Assembly (NCBI GenBank): GCA_024233495.1
Contig: JACKPM010000003.1
Coordinates: 186,001-250,000 of the forward strand
Origin: Chlamydiales bacterium
GTDB lineage: Bacteria; Chlamydiota; Chlamydiia; Chlamydiales; JAAKFR01
Reading direction: 5' to 3'
Length of the DNA: 64,000 nucleotides
Of the stretch, positions 17,201 through 25,856 are shown piece by piece (position 1 is the first letter of the stretch; every line of letters begins with the position of its first letter). Under the pieces are notes generated by a model, which ran no database searches, was not told the DNA's origin, and saw only the letters and a list, made by a program, of their open reading frames with translations. The translations under genes were made by a program, and so were the position numbers.

Positions 17201-19193
17201 GGTCGTACTTCTTCGTGTGTATGGATCGATTTGGGTATTCAATTGCTGTGATGCGTCCGTGCAAATCGTGCGTATACTTTGTGGTGTGCCCGCAGGGGTC
17301 TGTCTGGGCGATGAGGTTGCCGATGCGGTCAAAACTCCGCTTGGTGATCAAACCTTCATCATCGATCGCAATAAGTCTGTTTTCCTTGTCGTAGGTGAAG
17401 CGCTTCTTGTGTCCTTTATCATTCACCATCACTAGATTGTGATTGTTGTCATACTTGAAGTGAGTGGCATTGCCAAGAGCATCGATTGAGCGCACAAGGA
17501 GCTCATTTTTATATTGATTGTGCAGAGTGTAGCAGTGGTTGTTGTCGGCATCGTAGTGCGCTTCGCTCGTCACCTTGCCGCAAGGGGCGTAGGTGTAAAC
17601 AGTGCGGTGAATGAGTTTTCCTTTGAGATCCTCTTCAATCACCTCTTCAGGAAGGCCGCGGCAGGGGAGGCTCTTTTTCGGTTTGATGCGTGTGACTTTC
17701 TCTCCATCGCAGCTCTGAGTAAGGCAGCCCGATTTGTCGTATTGGTTGGTGGTTTTTCTAAGGAGATGTCCATCTTCAAAGAGGCACTCTTCGAGCAGTA
17801 GACTTCCATCATATTTGAATGTTTTTTTCCGGTCGCTGCACTCCTCTTCAACTACGCGGTTATTTTCGTATTTTCTTCTGGTACACTTGCGCATCGTGCG
17901 CTCAAGAACAGGATTGTGCTCTTCGTAGTGATAATCTGTAGCGGTGAGGTCAGCGCCACTTTTATTCCATATGGAGAAATGGATTAAGTCTCCTTCGCGG
18001 CTCCACTTTTTCTTCTCAATACTGCCTCCTCTTTCAACTTCTGTCACACGATTGTGTTGATCGTAACGGTAAATCGTCTTGTGTCCCTCAGCATCTGTGA
18101 CAATTGTGTGCTGATTCTTGTATTGGTAGGTGGCGATGATGCCGTACGGGCCCTCTTGCTGCTTGACGCGCCCCTTTTCATCGTACTCGGTTTTGTAGAT
18201 GCGGCCATCAGGGAGTGCGACCTCCACAAGCTCTCGTCCATCATATTTATATGAGATGGGAGGCTGGCCTGGCCGCTCCACCTTGCGAATTGTTGAGAAG
18301 GAGTCATCTAGGGTTTGAGAGATGCGGGCAACACGGCCATCACTTCCCACAATTTCGACTTTCGTAATCACGTCCTTATCTTTTGGATCACGGGTGTAGC
18401 AAAACTCAGCCCACCCCAGCACCTCTCCATCACGATTCTTAGCAGTGATCCGTTTCAAAAGACGGGGGTGGGGCCAAAGCGAGGAGTCAACCCAATCCTC
18501 ATACTCATAGTGCAGTGAGTTTCCATTTGGAAGAGTCGCTTGTAAGACTGGAATCTCATATGGAGTCCAGCGATTCGGCGTGTAGGTGGTTTCTGACCAT
18601 TCAGTTGCGCCCCACGCTTTTGTCTCTTTTGTGCGCTCTCTCTTTTTCCGAAACCACCTGTGCATGGGAGAGCAAAATGTGCGCACAACACCCGCTCCAT
18701 CTTCCACAGTCCCAAACCACTGAAAACGGTCGGGATCCTTCATGTCGAAAATCTTCTCGTATTGCAGCTTTACATTTTCTGGATGGTGTTGTCCTGAGAG
18801 AGTGAAGTTGCTGGCTCGTGAGCGACACTCAAAGCGTCCTTCTGCGACGCAATCGAGCTTCAGCATTCCACCGGCGCTTGTTCCCACCGACGCATAGAAT
18901 GACTGATGCTTCCATTCGAAATTCGCTGTGAGAGTTGTTTCTGGATTGAATTCCCAGTTTCCATAGCGCGCGTTGTTTGGCGCCATGCTATAGTAGAAGC
19001 GGCGAATTGCGATGGGTTCAATACCTGCTACGACCAAGTCGGTTGATTCCTCCATATATGTTCCGGTGACCGGATCCACATTTGGCAAAATTGAGACGGG
19101 TGTTTCTTGAAGAAAGTAGTTCTCACGCGCGTCATCAATTTTAGTTTCTGCAAAGAGAGAAGAGGTAAAAAGTAAGAGCAGAAAAAAGCGCAT
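14268..19193 (-). CDS. RHS/YD-repeat protein with C-terminal DUF687-like hydrolase tip
   Basis: The product of about 1641 residues starts with a signal peptide (MRFFLLLLFTSSLFA; ATG at 19193, preferred over a TTG at 19205). The RHS N-terminal segment VDPVTGTYMEESTDLVV and IEPIAIRRFYY follows, then a long series of YD repeats (for example YDKHGNRVE, YDPFNRRLS). The RHS core ends in FGRRYYAPSIGTWITTDPKG...NPLTNIDLYGL near residue 1390. The variable tip (about 250 residues) has INGVGNST, NIGGVYNATHS, the nucleophile-elbow-like IAHSHG (about 40% into the tip from its end), RIRVVAIAPAAYI and DHSFQSPTY. These fit my recollection of the chlamydial DUF687 family, suggesting an alpha/beta-hydrolase. 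It heads the lipoprotein array. Confidence 0.9.
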   Translation of the reverse strand: MRFFLLLLFTSSLFAETKIDDARENYFLQETPVSILPNVDPVTGTYMEESTDLVVAGIEPIAIRRFYYSMAPNNARYGNWEFNPETTLTANFEWKHQSFYASVGTSAGGMLKLDCVAEGRFECRSRASNFTLSGQHHPENVKLQYEKIFDMKDPDRFQWFGTVEDGAGVVRTFCSPMHRWFRKKRERTKETKAWGATEWSETTYTPNRWTPYEIPVLQATLPNGNSLHYEYEDWVDSSLWPHPRLLKRITAKNRDGEVLGWAEFCYTRDPKDKDVITKVEIVGSDGRVARISQTLDDSFSTIRKVERPGQPPISYKYDGRELVEVALPDGRIYKTEYDEKGRVKQQEGPYGIIATYQYKNQHTIVTDAEGHKTIYRYDQHNRVTEVERGGSIEKKKWSREGDLIHFSIWNKSGADLTATDYHYEEHNPVLERTMRKCTRRKYENNRVVEEECSDRKKTFKYDGSLLLEECLFEDGHLLRKTTNQYDKSGCLTQSCDGEKVTRIKPKKSLPCRGLPEEVIEEDLKGKLIHRTVYTYAPCGKVTSEAHYDADNNHCYTLHNQYKNELLVRSIDALGNATHFKYDNNHNLVMVNDKGHKKRFTYDKENRLIAIDDEGLITKRSFDRIGNLIAQTDPCGHTTKYTHDLHGRITAIEYPNRSIHTKKYDPIGNLIEESDGKGYTTLRKYDRDNRLTHIFHPDGSKEIFIHNTHGNVIEHLDRAGTRTFYSYDALDRVISTRIGEFGKTKESFAYYSPFRLVAEMDPAGTRTEYTYNSFGQKVSQTREGTTTKFTYDKLGRCTQVQQGNTSEISLFDLLGRLIEKRVEEDKLLECEKYRYDKHGNRVETITSKGAFIVQYNKHNQPICEIDPLGNKTQYLYEAQRLVAEVNPNGTATHYTHNEMGQPILIVKKDANGEVLHEVKKKYDPNSNCIEEQVLIYEGTKFSRPHFYQFEYGPFNLLQVDRELGRGETHYHYDLAGRLHTTIKPNGDALKREYDIFGCLVRYRSHDFDYRYTYDPLDNLLTVYDAVTGQTTTRNYDNNGNLTTETLGNGLSLRNDYNTKNERERVTLPDNTTIEYRYQGNFLYTVNRNGLHTYTHDLDGAITAIAHPNANITITRDALSRPIAISAPHYNFTYEYDKNGNLIRDGTKHYSYDALDQLIQDEAHTYCYDSLNGRTRKDDQKFSLTSCGRNLDCKYDLNGNLLENELWKFSYDSLDRLTSAQNKHVEIQYTYDPFNRRLSKKTYVQNRRTATILYLWDGENEIGATDENHNITQLRVLGEGLGAEIGAAVQHELDGQIYTPIFDHRGNLVVHLGPTIQTCDYTGFGEESSPDCCSPWRFASKRCDVETGLIYFGRRYYAPSIGTWITTDPKGRTDGPNLYVYVHANPLTNIDLYGLTAAETNLIWNTDLDAECFHFSQKANRPTNYHTNFETNFSNKSFLYNVGNNAANASGIHYINGVGNSTNLASSNRLHISNLSGGMNIGGVYNATHSLPVDVFEAGLNLFRVVHTEPVRLIKEHFEMDVKNGPPEAFFLYIAHSHGVIEIRNALIDSPEEIRRRIRVVAIAPAAYIDEDLCHSVVHYRAEGCRDFVPHIDRAGRNRNRHTTVILKSKTRSAWDHSFQSPTYRNALKHEIDKYNEQTKAWQ

Positions 19194-19265
19194 AATACGA
19201 ACCAACTAAAACTTAGAGTGTTCAGTTTTATGCTAACGTTGAATTTATGTTAAGAAGAAAATGGT

Positions 19266-19835
19266 CTAAAACTTCAGTAAACCACTCAAAAAGGCAGATT
19301 GGTTGGCATTGGTCCACTTCGTCGCTTGCGTCTGACGCAGTTCAGCACCCACCGCTGCTCTTGACCCTAAATTCAAACGCAAGCCCACCATTTCCTGAAT
19401 AGAAAAGCTGTTGCTAGCACTCAAGAATGGCGCTTCTCTTGTGAGTACAGACTTCGAAACGGGCGTCTTGAATGTTGTGTCTTGAAAAAGTCCGCCAGCT
19501 CCCACACCCAAATAGGGAGAGATCAAGAGGCCAGCTAAAGGCTCAAAAAGTGCATTTGCCATGACGTTGTTTTGGATGCGCGTTCCTTGACGTGCATAGT
19601 CGATCATCAACGTCACTGGATTTTCCCGATGCGTGAACTCTCCCTCGACCTGAAGCAGCCCCAAACACTTTCGTCCGATGGAGAGACCAGACAAGAAGCC
19701 CCGCTCAAACAAACACACCTCTTTCGAGTCCTGGTGGTTATAGTAGTTTAAACCGCCGAATCCATTCGCATACCAAAGATTACTGGCAAAACCCACGCTC
19801 ATCAAAGCGCACACGCATAGGAGAAACTTTTTCAT
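19266..19835 (-). CDS. Outer-membrane beta-barrel-type protein
   Basis: The 189-residue product has a signal peptide (MKKFLLCVCALMSVGFA), the segment LWYANGFGGLNYY, alternating hydrophobic strands and a C-terminal GLLKF ending in phenylalanine, the usual mark of an outer-membrane barrel. Length and pattern suggest an eight-stranded OmpA/OmpW-like barrel. It is a paralogue of the next gene upstream (19859-20464), sharing RWYANGLGGVNYFGN-type start, EGEFTRREN, MANA and EMVGLRL/RQT segments. The function is unknown. Confidence 0.75.
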   Translation of the reverse strand: MKKFLLCVCALMSVGFASNLWYANGFGGLNYYNHQDSKEVCLFERGFLSGLSIGRKCLGLLQVEGEFTHRENPVTLMIDYARQGTRIQNNVMANALFEPLAGLLISPYLGVGAGGLFQDTTFKTPVSKSVLTREAPFLSASNSFSIQEMVGLRLNLGSRAAVGAELRQTQATKWTNANQSAFLSGLLKF

Positions 19836-19858
19836 GACCTAACTATACTCCAAAAGCA

Positions 19859-20464
19859 TTAGAATTTCAATGAGTAGCTTACGAATGCTGAGCGATTTGT
19901 ATTTTCAAGCTTTCGGTCGTGCGTTTGACGCACCTCAGCTCCAAGAATAGAACTGTGAGATAAGCACAAATGCACACCCACCATCTCCTGAGTGGAGAAA
20001 CCGTTTCTATTTTTTAGCTCAGATGTTTGCGCTATCCTTGATGAGTCCGAGAATTCTCCAGATGAGACGCTCTCATTCAGAAAGACACCAACACCCATTC
20101 CGAAATATGGATTGATTAAATAGCCCGGCAGAATTTCCGCTATTGCATTTGCCATGAAATTGTTTTGCCTGTGACTGCCATCGATGGCAACTCGAATTGG
20201 ATCATCTTCACTTCCAATGACATCACGGATTTTGAAATCATTCTCACGTCGCGTGAATTCTCCTTCAAGGCGTACATAGTCCCCCAGCTGTTTTCCGATG
20301 GCGAAACCCGCGACATATCCCCTTTTAACTTCCAACGGGTCCTTTTTGGAAGTATTTCCGAAATAGTTTACACCTCCTAAACCATTTGCATACCAACGAT
20401 CATCAGCGCTGACTTTTCCGGCGACTGCACAGGCGATCAAACAACAAACTGCAACGAATTTCAT
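19859..20464 (-). CDS. Outer-membrane beta-barrel-type protein, paralogue
   Basis: The 201-residue product has signal peptide MKFVAVCCLIACAVAGKVSA, then RWYANGLGGVNYFGN, VRLEGEFTRREND, a long strand pattern and C-terminal VSYSLKF. It shares order and spacing of conserved segments with the neighbouring 189-residue protein 23 bases downstream, so the two arose by tandem duplication and are likely cotranscribed. CTCC-rich sequence complementary to a GGAG site precedes its start. Possible roles are porin or adhesin; neither is shown by the sequence. Confidence 0.75.
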   Translation of the reverse strand: MKFVAVCCLIACAVAGKVSADDRWYANGLGGVNYFGNTSKKDPLEVKRGYVAGFAIGKQLGDYVRLEGEFTRRENDFKIRDVIGSEDDPIRVAIDGSHRQNNFMANAIAEILPGYLINPYFGMGVGVFLNESVSSGEFSDSSRIAQTSELKNRNGFSTQEMVGVHLCLSHSSILGAEVRQTHDRKLENTNRSAFVSYSLKF

Positions 20465-20571
20465 ATCTCCTCCAAAGGGTTATGCGATCATGTATATGGA
20501 AAAAGAAATGAAAGTGTAAAGACATAAGAAACTTCTATATAACAACTTAAATTTTTCCAAACTATATACGG

Positions 20572-20646
20572 TCCCTCTGCGCGAGCCCTTGGCTCCCATC
20601 GGCTTTGTTGTGCTCCCTCTTGCGAGCAGCAGGGGGCCCATAAAAT
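20572..20646. repeat. 75-bp structured intergenic repeat B, copy 1
   Basis: This sequence recurs at 24460-24534 with a limited number of differences. It contains two adjacent hairpins (GAGCC-CTT-GGCTC and TGCTCCCTCTTGCGAGCA) enclosed by outer segments GGTCCC and GGGGCCC, so a folded copy would form a three-way junction. Both copies lie between genes, upstream of plus-strand genes. It may be a REP-like element, or act in transcription termination. Confidence 0.7.
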
Positions 20647-20737
20647 TGACAATGCACTGTTTAACAAATGATTACATCTTTACATAATCTTGAGATCTCT
20701 CATATACAGGTTTGCATACGCACAAAGGAGTAGCCTG

Positions 20738-21793
20738 ATGAGAGCAAGAGTTGTTTTTGCAATTTTCGCAATACTATTTACTGCTGGAATAACATATGGA
20801 GAAACTTCTGTAATAAATATCCCTACTGAGATGGGTTTCCTTGACACTCACCCTGAAGAGAACGAAGGCTGGAAAGAAATTTGCAAATACATAAGTCGCG
20901 AAGAATGTCTTTTAGAAAAAATTCCTGAGTCTGAAAACGAAAACAACTGGTCTCGGTTACTTTGTATGCAAAGCCTTGATCGTTTCGCGGAGGGTAGAAA
21001 GCAGTTTTCATCTCTCAAGGCGTTTCTAGATCATCTAAAAAAAACAATTTCCGCTAGTTATCCTGGGAGCCGAGTGATATGGAGTATCCTAGAGCTGACT
21101 CAGAATGATGCTATTTATGAATGGGCTTTGCTCGAGCAGTGCGGAACAGTTACTCCTGAGCACGAAGTTGTACGCATTATTATGACGGACAAGATGCTTC
21201 ATCGTTTCGGATTTACGAAGCGATTTGGACAGATGGATGCAGTAGAGAAAGAAAGTTGGATTTCGTTCTTCAAGCAGAACGCCCGTGTTGTGACTTGCGA
21301 TCGCCCTGCTATACCAAGCTCGGTCCCTGTCAATATAACTTGTGAAAATTCTATGCAGATAGAGGAGTGCTTAAGTAGTTGGCGTATCGCAAATGAATTC
21401 TCTTTTGGTAATGGTTATAAAAACGTCTGTTATATTCCACCTTCTCAAGATCCAGGCTACGTTACTGAGTGTATAGAGGTGATATCAATGCCTTTAAAAG
21501 AAGGAATTTGTGGAGATTTTCTTTGGTATTCTGAAAAAACAAATATCCAAGAGAAATATGTTAATGGGTCTGGAGAGTGTAAATTGCTCCACCAGTCCCC
21601 AAGGGAGGTAACTTATAGTTACTGTTATCCGCATGATTTTTTGCAGTTGAGTGCTGTAACAAGAACATGTCTTATCGACGGTGGGTATTATTCCATTACA
21701 TACAAGATCGGGCTCAACCGAAAGATGGAAAGGGATGAAGTTTTGAAATGGAAAGATTTTTTGGAGGCAGTTAGGATTCCTCAGAATCTTTAA
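20738..21793 (+). CDS. Secreted protein of unknown function
   Basis: The 351-residue product starts at ATG 20738, seven bases after AAAGGAG; an in-frame ATG at 20690 lacks a ribosome-binding site. MRARVVFAIFAILFTAGITYG is a signal peptide. The mature part is rich in cysteine for its size (about 15) with no recognised domain; conserved-looking segments include WKEICKYISREECLLEK and YSYCYPHDF. It probably acts in the periplasm or outside the cell, possibly disulfide-bonded. The preceding intergenic region holds repeat B. Confidence 0.6.
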   Translation: MRARVVFAIFAILFTAGITYGETSVINIPTEMGFLDTHPEENEGWKEICKYISREECLLEKIPESENENNWSRLLCMQSLDRFAEGRKQFSSLKAFLDHLKKTISASYPGSRVIWSILELTQNDAIYEWALLEQCGTVTPEHEVVRIIMTDKMLHRFGFTKRFGQMDAVEKESWISFFKQNARVVTCDRPAIPSSVPVNITCENSMQIEECLSSWRIANEFSFGNGYKNVCYIPPSQDPGYVTECIEVISMPLKEGICGDFLWYSEKTNIQEKYVNGSGECKLLHQSPREVTYSYCYPHDFLQLSAVTRTCLIDGGYYSITYKIGLNRKMERDEVLKWKDFLEAVRIPQNL

Positions 21794-21855
21794 GAGGAGC
21801 CTTGTGTCACAATGCACTCTTCTGGTGCTTAAAAATACAATCCCAGTAAATCTCG

Positions 21856-22017
21856 ATGTTTATCAATAAACAGTATTTGCTGGTGAAAAATGTTTCGATT
21901 GTGCAGAGAGATTTAAATCTCTGTAAATTTGAAACATGGAGTGCTTTTCAGCAAGTTTTGCATTTTTTTGAAAAAGAATGCGATTGCGATTTTATCTCAG
22001 CATTAATAAAAAGTTAA
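21856..22017 (+). CDS. Possible small protein, 53 residues
   Basis: A frame from ATG 21856 to TAA 22015-22017 encodes MFINKQYLLVKNVSIVQ onward and ends FISALIKS. It has ordinary composition but no ribosome-binding site, and an in-frame stop lies just upstream. It fills most of the 276-base gap between the secreted protein and the cysteine-rich gene. It could be a small gene, a gene fragment or chance. Confidence 0.25.
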   Translation: MFINKQYLLVKNVSIVQRDLNLCKFETWSAFQQVLHFFEKECDCDFISALIKS

Positions 22018-22069
22018 GGGCAGTTGAAAGCTCAAGAAGCTCAGCTCGATAAATGCTAAAGGAGATTAG

Positions 22070-22410
22070 ATGAAAAAATATTTTATATGTTACTGTTTGC
22101 CATTTCATTTGCTTTTATGCCAGTGCTCCAAGCAGGAGAGATGAATAAGTCAATTAAACTAGAAGAAGTTATATTGACTCTTCCATTTGAAGAGCTTATC
22201 ATCTCCGATGATGGAATTTTAGTGAACTATGATGGAGATTTACTTGCCGTTCATTCACTTGAAAGAAAAGGGGAACTTTGGACGGTGAGAGCACAGGGTT
22301 GGTTCAAATGCTATAATGGGCACATGAGAGCTTGCCCACAATGCGGAGGGTGTGGAGCTCTTGATTGTCCTTGGTATTGTGATGGTTACTGCTGTCGATA
22401 TTGTAGGTAA
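22070..22410 (+). pseudogene. Small secreted cysteine-rich protein, frameshifted in an A6 run
   Basis: The well-placed ATG at 22070 (AAAGGAG six bases upstream) is followed by six A residues and then runs out of frame, stopping at 22144. One additional A would give MKKIFYMLLFAISFAFMPVLQA, an ideal signal peptide leading into the long frame that ends at 22410. That frame can otherwise start only at ATG 22087, which has no ribosome-binding site. The mature protein has a beta-rich middle and a C-terminal region with ten cysteines in about 37 residues (for example CPQCGGCGALDCPWYCDGYCC). Frame loss could be real, corrected by slippage, or a sequencing error. Confidence 0.55.
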
Positions 22411-22452
22411 TTACTACTAATTTAGACTTATAAGAACGCAGTAGAAGGTAAT

Positions 22453-24306
22453 ATGAAAAAGGTTTTAACCGCTTTTTTTGCATTTGTTTTTTGGAGTAAT
22501 GTTCATGCAACGCCGTTAAAAATAGATTGTGATCAGGATTATCATATTCTTAATCAGTTTTTTAAGACTATGTTTGAACATTCTGAATATGGATATGTTC
22601 TAGATGGTGAAAAGCCCATTTCTACTATGAATGTTTTCCCTTTGGGGGACTTAATTGCCCCCCAAAGTTTGAACTTCAAAATAGCAGCATATGCTCGTGA
22701 GGCTATTAATATATGGGAGCGACTATGTCCTAAACAAGGTGACATTGTTTTAAAAGCTGCTGTTGTTCAAGAGAATTCTTCTTTAGGTCCTACTTATGAA
22801 CTTTCATTAATCAATAAATTTAAATTAAAGGAAGTTATTAGAGAAAATATCGATCTATTTCGCTATGTTTTAGGTCCCACAACTGATACTGAAAATCTTG
22901 TTGAATACATCCTAAATTCACAGCAATCAATAGTTAAAACTCTATGCAACAATAAAGTATTAATAGGCATTGTACTCGGATTTGGTACATATAACAGTTT
23001 AATGCATAGTAGAGCTGAGGAAATTCAAAATGCACTACCTATTAGTGATGTGCCACCTTTTGAATTAAATAGTGCTTTTATGGGAGATATGGGAGTCTGC
23101 AATTTCGATGATACTCAACTTAAAGTAGTTCTATTATCCCAAGCTCAACAAACCCAATCAAAATCAAGCGCTAGAATATGTTTTAAGCCAAAAGGAAATC
23201 ACGATGAATTGTCGAAGGAACTGGATGAAATTCTCTCTAAAAAAGAGGACATAGCAGTCTCTTTATTAAGAGATAATCCTAGATTTGTTTTTGCAGCTTA
23301 TAGAAATCCAGAAAACAAAGGGCTTATAGATAACTTAAAATGTACTCAAGAAAACACTAAAAAGCTTCTAGATCGTTCTGATTTCTTAGAGTGCGTTCTA
23401 GAGAAAATAATTGGCGAAAAGCCTTGTATCTCTTCAACTTTTTCAGTCTGCGAATTTGAAAAAGCTCAAAATATAGAATCGTTAGTGGCTGAGATTCTTT
23501 GGATGATTGCAAACCAACTTGATAAAGAGACGATACCGGAATTCATTGATGCATTTTGTAAAAGTAATCCTTCTGAAATAGTTAGAGGTAGAACTCATGC
23601 GATGCCAGGAGCTTTAGAGAATTTAAAGCGTGCGAGAAAAAATCTTCAATTTGCAGATAACTGGTTTGCAGAATTTTCTGCAGATAGGAATTTTAACGAA
23701 ATTGAGCCGCGTGTGCTTTATTTCGAAAAGGTGAAGTTCGGGGATGGAAAAAAAGTGGATGGCTATGATCATCTGAATGTAACTTATGAAATTAGAGATC
23801 ATGAAGATAATGTTTTAGCTTCATCTTTTAGGAGTTGGATTGAGTTACATGAAATGATATCGGGTTTTGCCTGCGGACTACAAGGGATGCAAGAAGGAGA
23901 AACTAGAATTATCTATTTGCATCCTTCTATTGCGTATGGTGCTCTGACATCACTTCCTTCTTGTGTTCCCCTCATAATAAATGTGACAGTGCATAAGATC
24001 GATGAGGATTCATATGTTGGGTCTCCTAGTTTAAAGCGCATTGATCTGGCTTGGGTAAAAAATCCTTGTTTTTACCAAGAGCTTGAGCAGGCGAATTATC
24101 AGCTCGCAAGAACACTTGGAAGCAGATGGGGGACATGGCTTAAACATAGTTCGGAATTGGACTTCAGGAAAGTGTGCGATGCCTTTAAAGGCATTTCGGA
24201 AATAGATCAAAAAAAATCAAGCTTTTGCATCAAGGAGCAACTCCGTATATGCAACCATTTTTTCTGTGACCTGCTTTCAAAGCAAAAAGAAAAATATTGT
24301 CAGTAG
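22453..24306 (+). CDS. Secreted protein with C-terminal FKBP-type prolyl isomerase domain
   Basis: The 617-residue product has a signal peptide (MKKVLTAFFAFVFWSNVHA). Residues to about 420 form a region of unknown function with several cysteines. Residues about 425-517 resemble an FKBP domain: DHLNVTYEIRDHEDNVLASS, GFACGLQGMQEGETRIIYLHP, AYGALTSLPSCVPLIINVTVHKI. This matches the GL-GM-GE and HP-AYG signatures of Mip-like isomerases. An additional 100 residues follow. It likely acts in the periplasm or at the surface in protein folding. The long N-terminal region distinguishes it from simple Mip proteins. Confidence 0.75.
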   Translation: MKKVLTAFFAFVFWSNVHATPLKIDCDQDYHILNQFFKTMFEHSEYGYVLDGEKPISTMNVFPLGDLIAPQSLNFKIAAYAREAINIWERLCPKQGDIVLKAAVVQENSSLGPTYELSLINKFKLKEVIRENIDLFRYVLGPTTDTENLVEYILNSQQSIVKTLCNNKVLIGIVLGFGTYNSLMHSRAEEIQNALPISDVPPFELNSAFMGDMGVCNFDDTQLKVVLLSQAQQTQSKSSARICFKPKGNHDELSKELDEILSKKEDIAVSLLRDNPRFVFAAYRNPENKGLIDNLKCTQENTKKLLDRSDFLECVLEKIIGEKPCISSTFSVCEFEKAQNIESLVAEILWMIANQLDKETIPEFIDAFCKSNPSEIVRGRTHAMPGALENLKRARKNLQFADNWFAEFSADRNFNEIEPRVLYFEKVKFGDGKKVDGYDHLNVTYEIRDHEDNVLASSFRSWIELHEMISGFACGLQGMQEGETRIIYLHPSIAYGALTSLPSCVPLIINVTVHKIDEDSYVGSPSLKRIDLAWVKNPCFYQELEQANYQLARTLGSRWGTWLKHSSELDFRKVCDAFKGISEIDQKKSSFCIKEQLRICNHFFCDLLSKQKEKYCQ

Positions 24307-24459
24307 AAATATTTGTCAGTTGAGTTCGATTGATAGTGTGTTTCAACTAAGGACATGGGTCTCATTTCAGAGAGACAAGGCTGAGTTGCAAGAAATATGG
24401 CTAAGGATCCGCTCTAGTTTGTGTTTGAGAATCTTATCAAGTAATACAGAGTAATTTAT

Positions 24460-24534
24460 GGTCCTCTGCAGGAGCCCTTGGCTCCCAGCGGCTTTGCCGT
24501 GCTCGCTCTTGCGAGCAGCAGGGGGCTCATAAAA
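24460..24534. repeat. 75-bp structured intergenic repeat B, copy 2
   Basis: This is the second copy of the repeat at 20572-20646. Its hairpins are perfect here (GGAGCC-CTT-GGCTCC and GCTCGC-TCTT-GCGAGC), while single arms differ from copy 1. It is followed by a run of nine A residues and lies 42 bases before the ATG of the next gene. Confidence 0.7.
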
Positions 24535-24575
24535 AAAAACTTCAGACTTCAATCGTGAGACGGTATAAGGATTTT

Positions 24576-25856
24576 ATGCGAAAATTGCATGAAGTTTCCC
24601 GCAAAGAGAGAGTTCACGTCATTCTTGCCGTCACATTTGGCAATATCCTTGAGTGGTATGAGGTTTACTCTTATGTGTTCTTAGCTCCAGTGCTTGGGAA
24701 GCTCTTCTTTGATTTACACTCTAAATCTGCGAATCTTTTTATGGCCTTCCTGATTTTTGGGATTGGTTTTTTAACGAGACCAATTGGAGGGTTACTTTTT
24801 GGAAGGTGGGGAGATTTACATGGGAGAAAGAGCGCGTTTATCGGGTCGATCGTGATTATGACGGTCCCCACGTTTGCGATGGGGTGTCTGATGCCGATTG
24901 AGAAGTGGGGAATAGCTGCGCCGATACTGCTGATTGTCTTACGGTTGCTTCAGTCGCTTCCTGAGTCAGGGGAGTCTCCTGGTACTGCCTGCTTCCTTTA
25001 CGAGAATGCCACCCCCAAAAACAAAGCCTTTATGACAAGTTGGATGGCCTTCGGTAATCAGCTGGGTGCGTTAATCGGTATGTTTGAAGTCCTAGTGGTA
25101 GATAAATTCATCCCTGAAGAGTTTTTAATTGTCTGGGGCTGGAGGATAGCTTTTTGGTTCGGCGGTGTAATTGGGCTATTTGGTTTTTTCTTAAGGAAAA
25201 CATTGCATGAAACACCTATCTTTCATGAATTAAAAGTTCATCATGAAGTAGATACTGAAAGCTTTAGGCAGGTAATCTATAACCATAGAGGCAAGATATG
25301 GCTTGGAACTGCTTTCGGGATTGTAAATGCGGCAACCTTTTATTTTCTTGCTGCATATCTGCCTAACTATCTAACGAGTGCTATAGGGTTAGGTATTTGG
25401 GGGACTGCATTCTTTTCGATTTCGCTAATAGTTCTAATAACAGTCTTGCTGCCTGTATTCGGAATGTGGGGGGATAGAGTAGGCCCCAAGCCTTTTTTAA
25501 TAGGTAGTTCAGTTTTGATTCTTGCTCTGTTACTTCCAATGAGCTTAGCGATTGATGCGAGGAGCATGGTATATGTGGAAGTGTTAACTTACATTTATGC
25601 TATTCCTGTTGCAGCAATTACAGCTCTATATCCCGTTGTTCTCCTGGATCTATTTGAGGCCCCTGTGAGGTTTACTGGGGCTGGGCTTGCATTCAACTTG
25701 GCGGATGGATTTATTGGTGGATTTACTCCAGCAATAGCGATTTTCTTAGTTAGCTATCTTAATAATCAGGCGGCTTTTAGCTGGTTTATCTTAGCATGTA
25801 CTCTTATTTCTTTATTTGCATATTGCAAGATTCCAAAGAGGACTTTTGTGCGATGA
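24576..25856 (+). CDS. MFS transporter, metabolite:H+ symporter (ProP-like) type
   Basis: The product of about 426 residues starts at ATG 24576 (TAAGGA upstream); a GTG at 24555 is the alternative. The segment FGNILEWYEVYSYVFLAPVLGKLFF is the MHS-subfamily hallmark (GN-EWYDF), and motif A reads GRWGDLHGRKSAF. LLQSLPESGESPGT corresponds to the QGxSxGGE motif. Twelve membrane segments are visible. Relatives import betaine, proline or dicarboxylates by proton symport; the substrate here is not evident. The 3' end overlaps the convergent methyltransferase gene by 53 bases. Confidence 0.88.
   Translation: MRKLHEVSRKERVHVILAVTFGNILEWYEVYSYVFLAPVLGKLFFDLHSKSANLFMAFLIFGIGFLTRPIGGLLFGRWGDLHGRKSAFIGSIVIMTVPTFAMGCLMPIEKWGIAAPILLIVLRLLQSLPESGESPGTACFLYENATPKNKAFMTSWMAFGNQLGALIGMFEVLVVDKFIPEEFLIVWGWRIAFWFGGVIGLFGFFLRKTLHETPIFHELKVHHEVDTESFRQVIYNHRGKIWLGTAFGIVNAATFYFLAAYLPNYLTSAIGLGIWGTAFFSISLIVLITVLLPVFGMWGDRVGPKPFLIGSSVLILALLLPMSLAIDARSMVYVEVLTYIYAIPVAAITALYPVVLLDLFEAPVRFTGAGLAFNLADGFIGGFTPAIAIFLVSYLNNQAAFSWFILACTLISLFAYCKIPKRTFVR

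Noticed and set aside
15197..18805. Many long plus-strand open frames opposite the RHS gene (for example 16182-16556 and 17052-17435)
   Set aside because: They mirror the codon pattern of the repeated YD units on the minus strand, lack ribosome-binding sites and show low-complexity valine/glycine-rich products.
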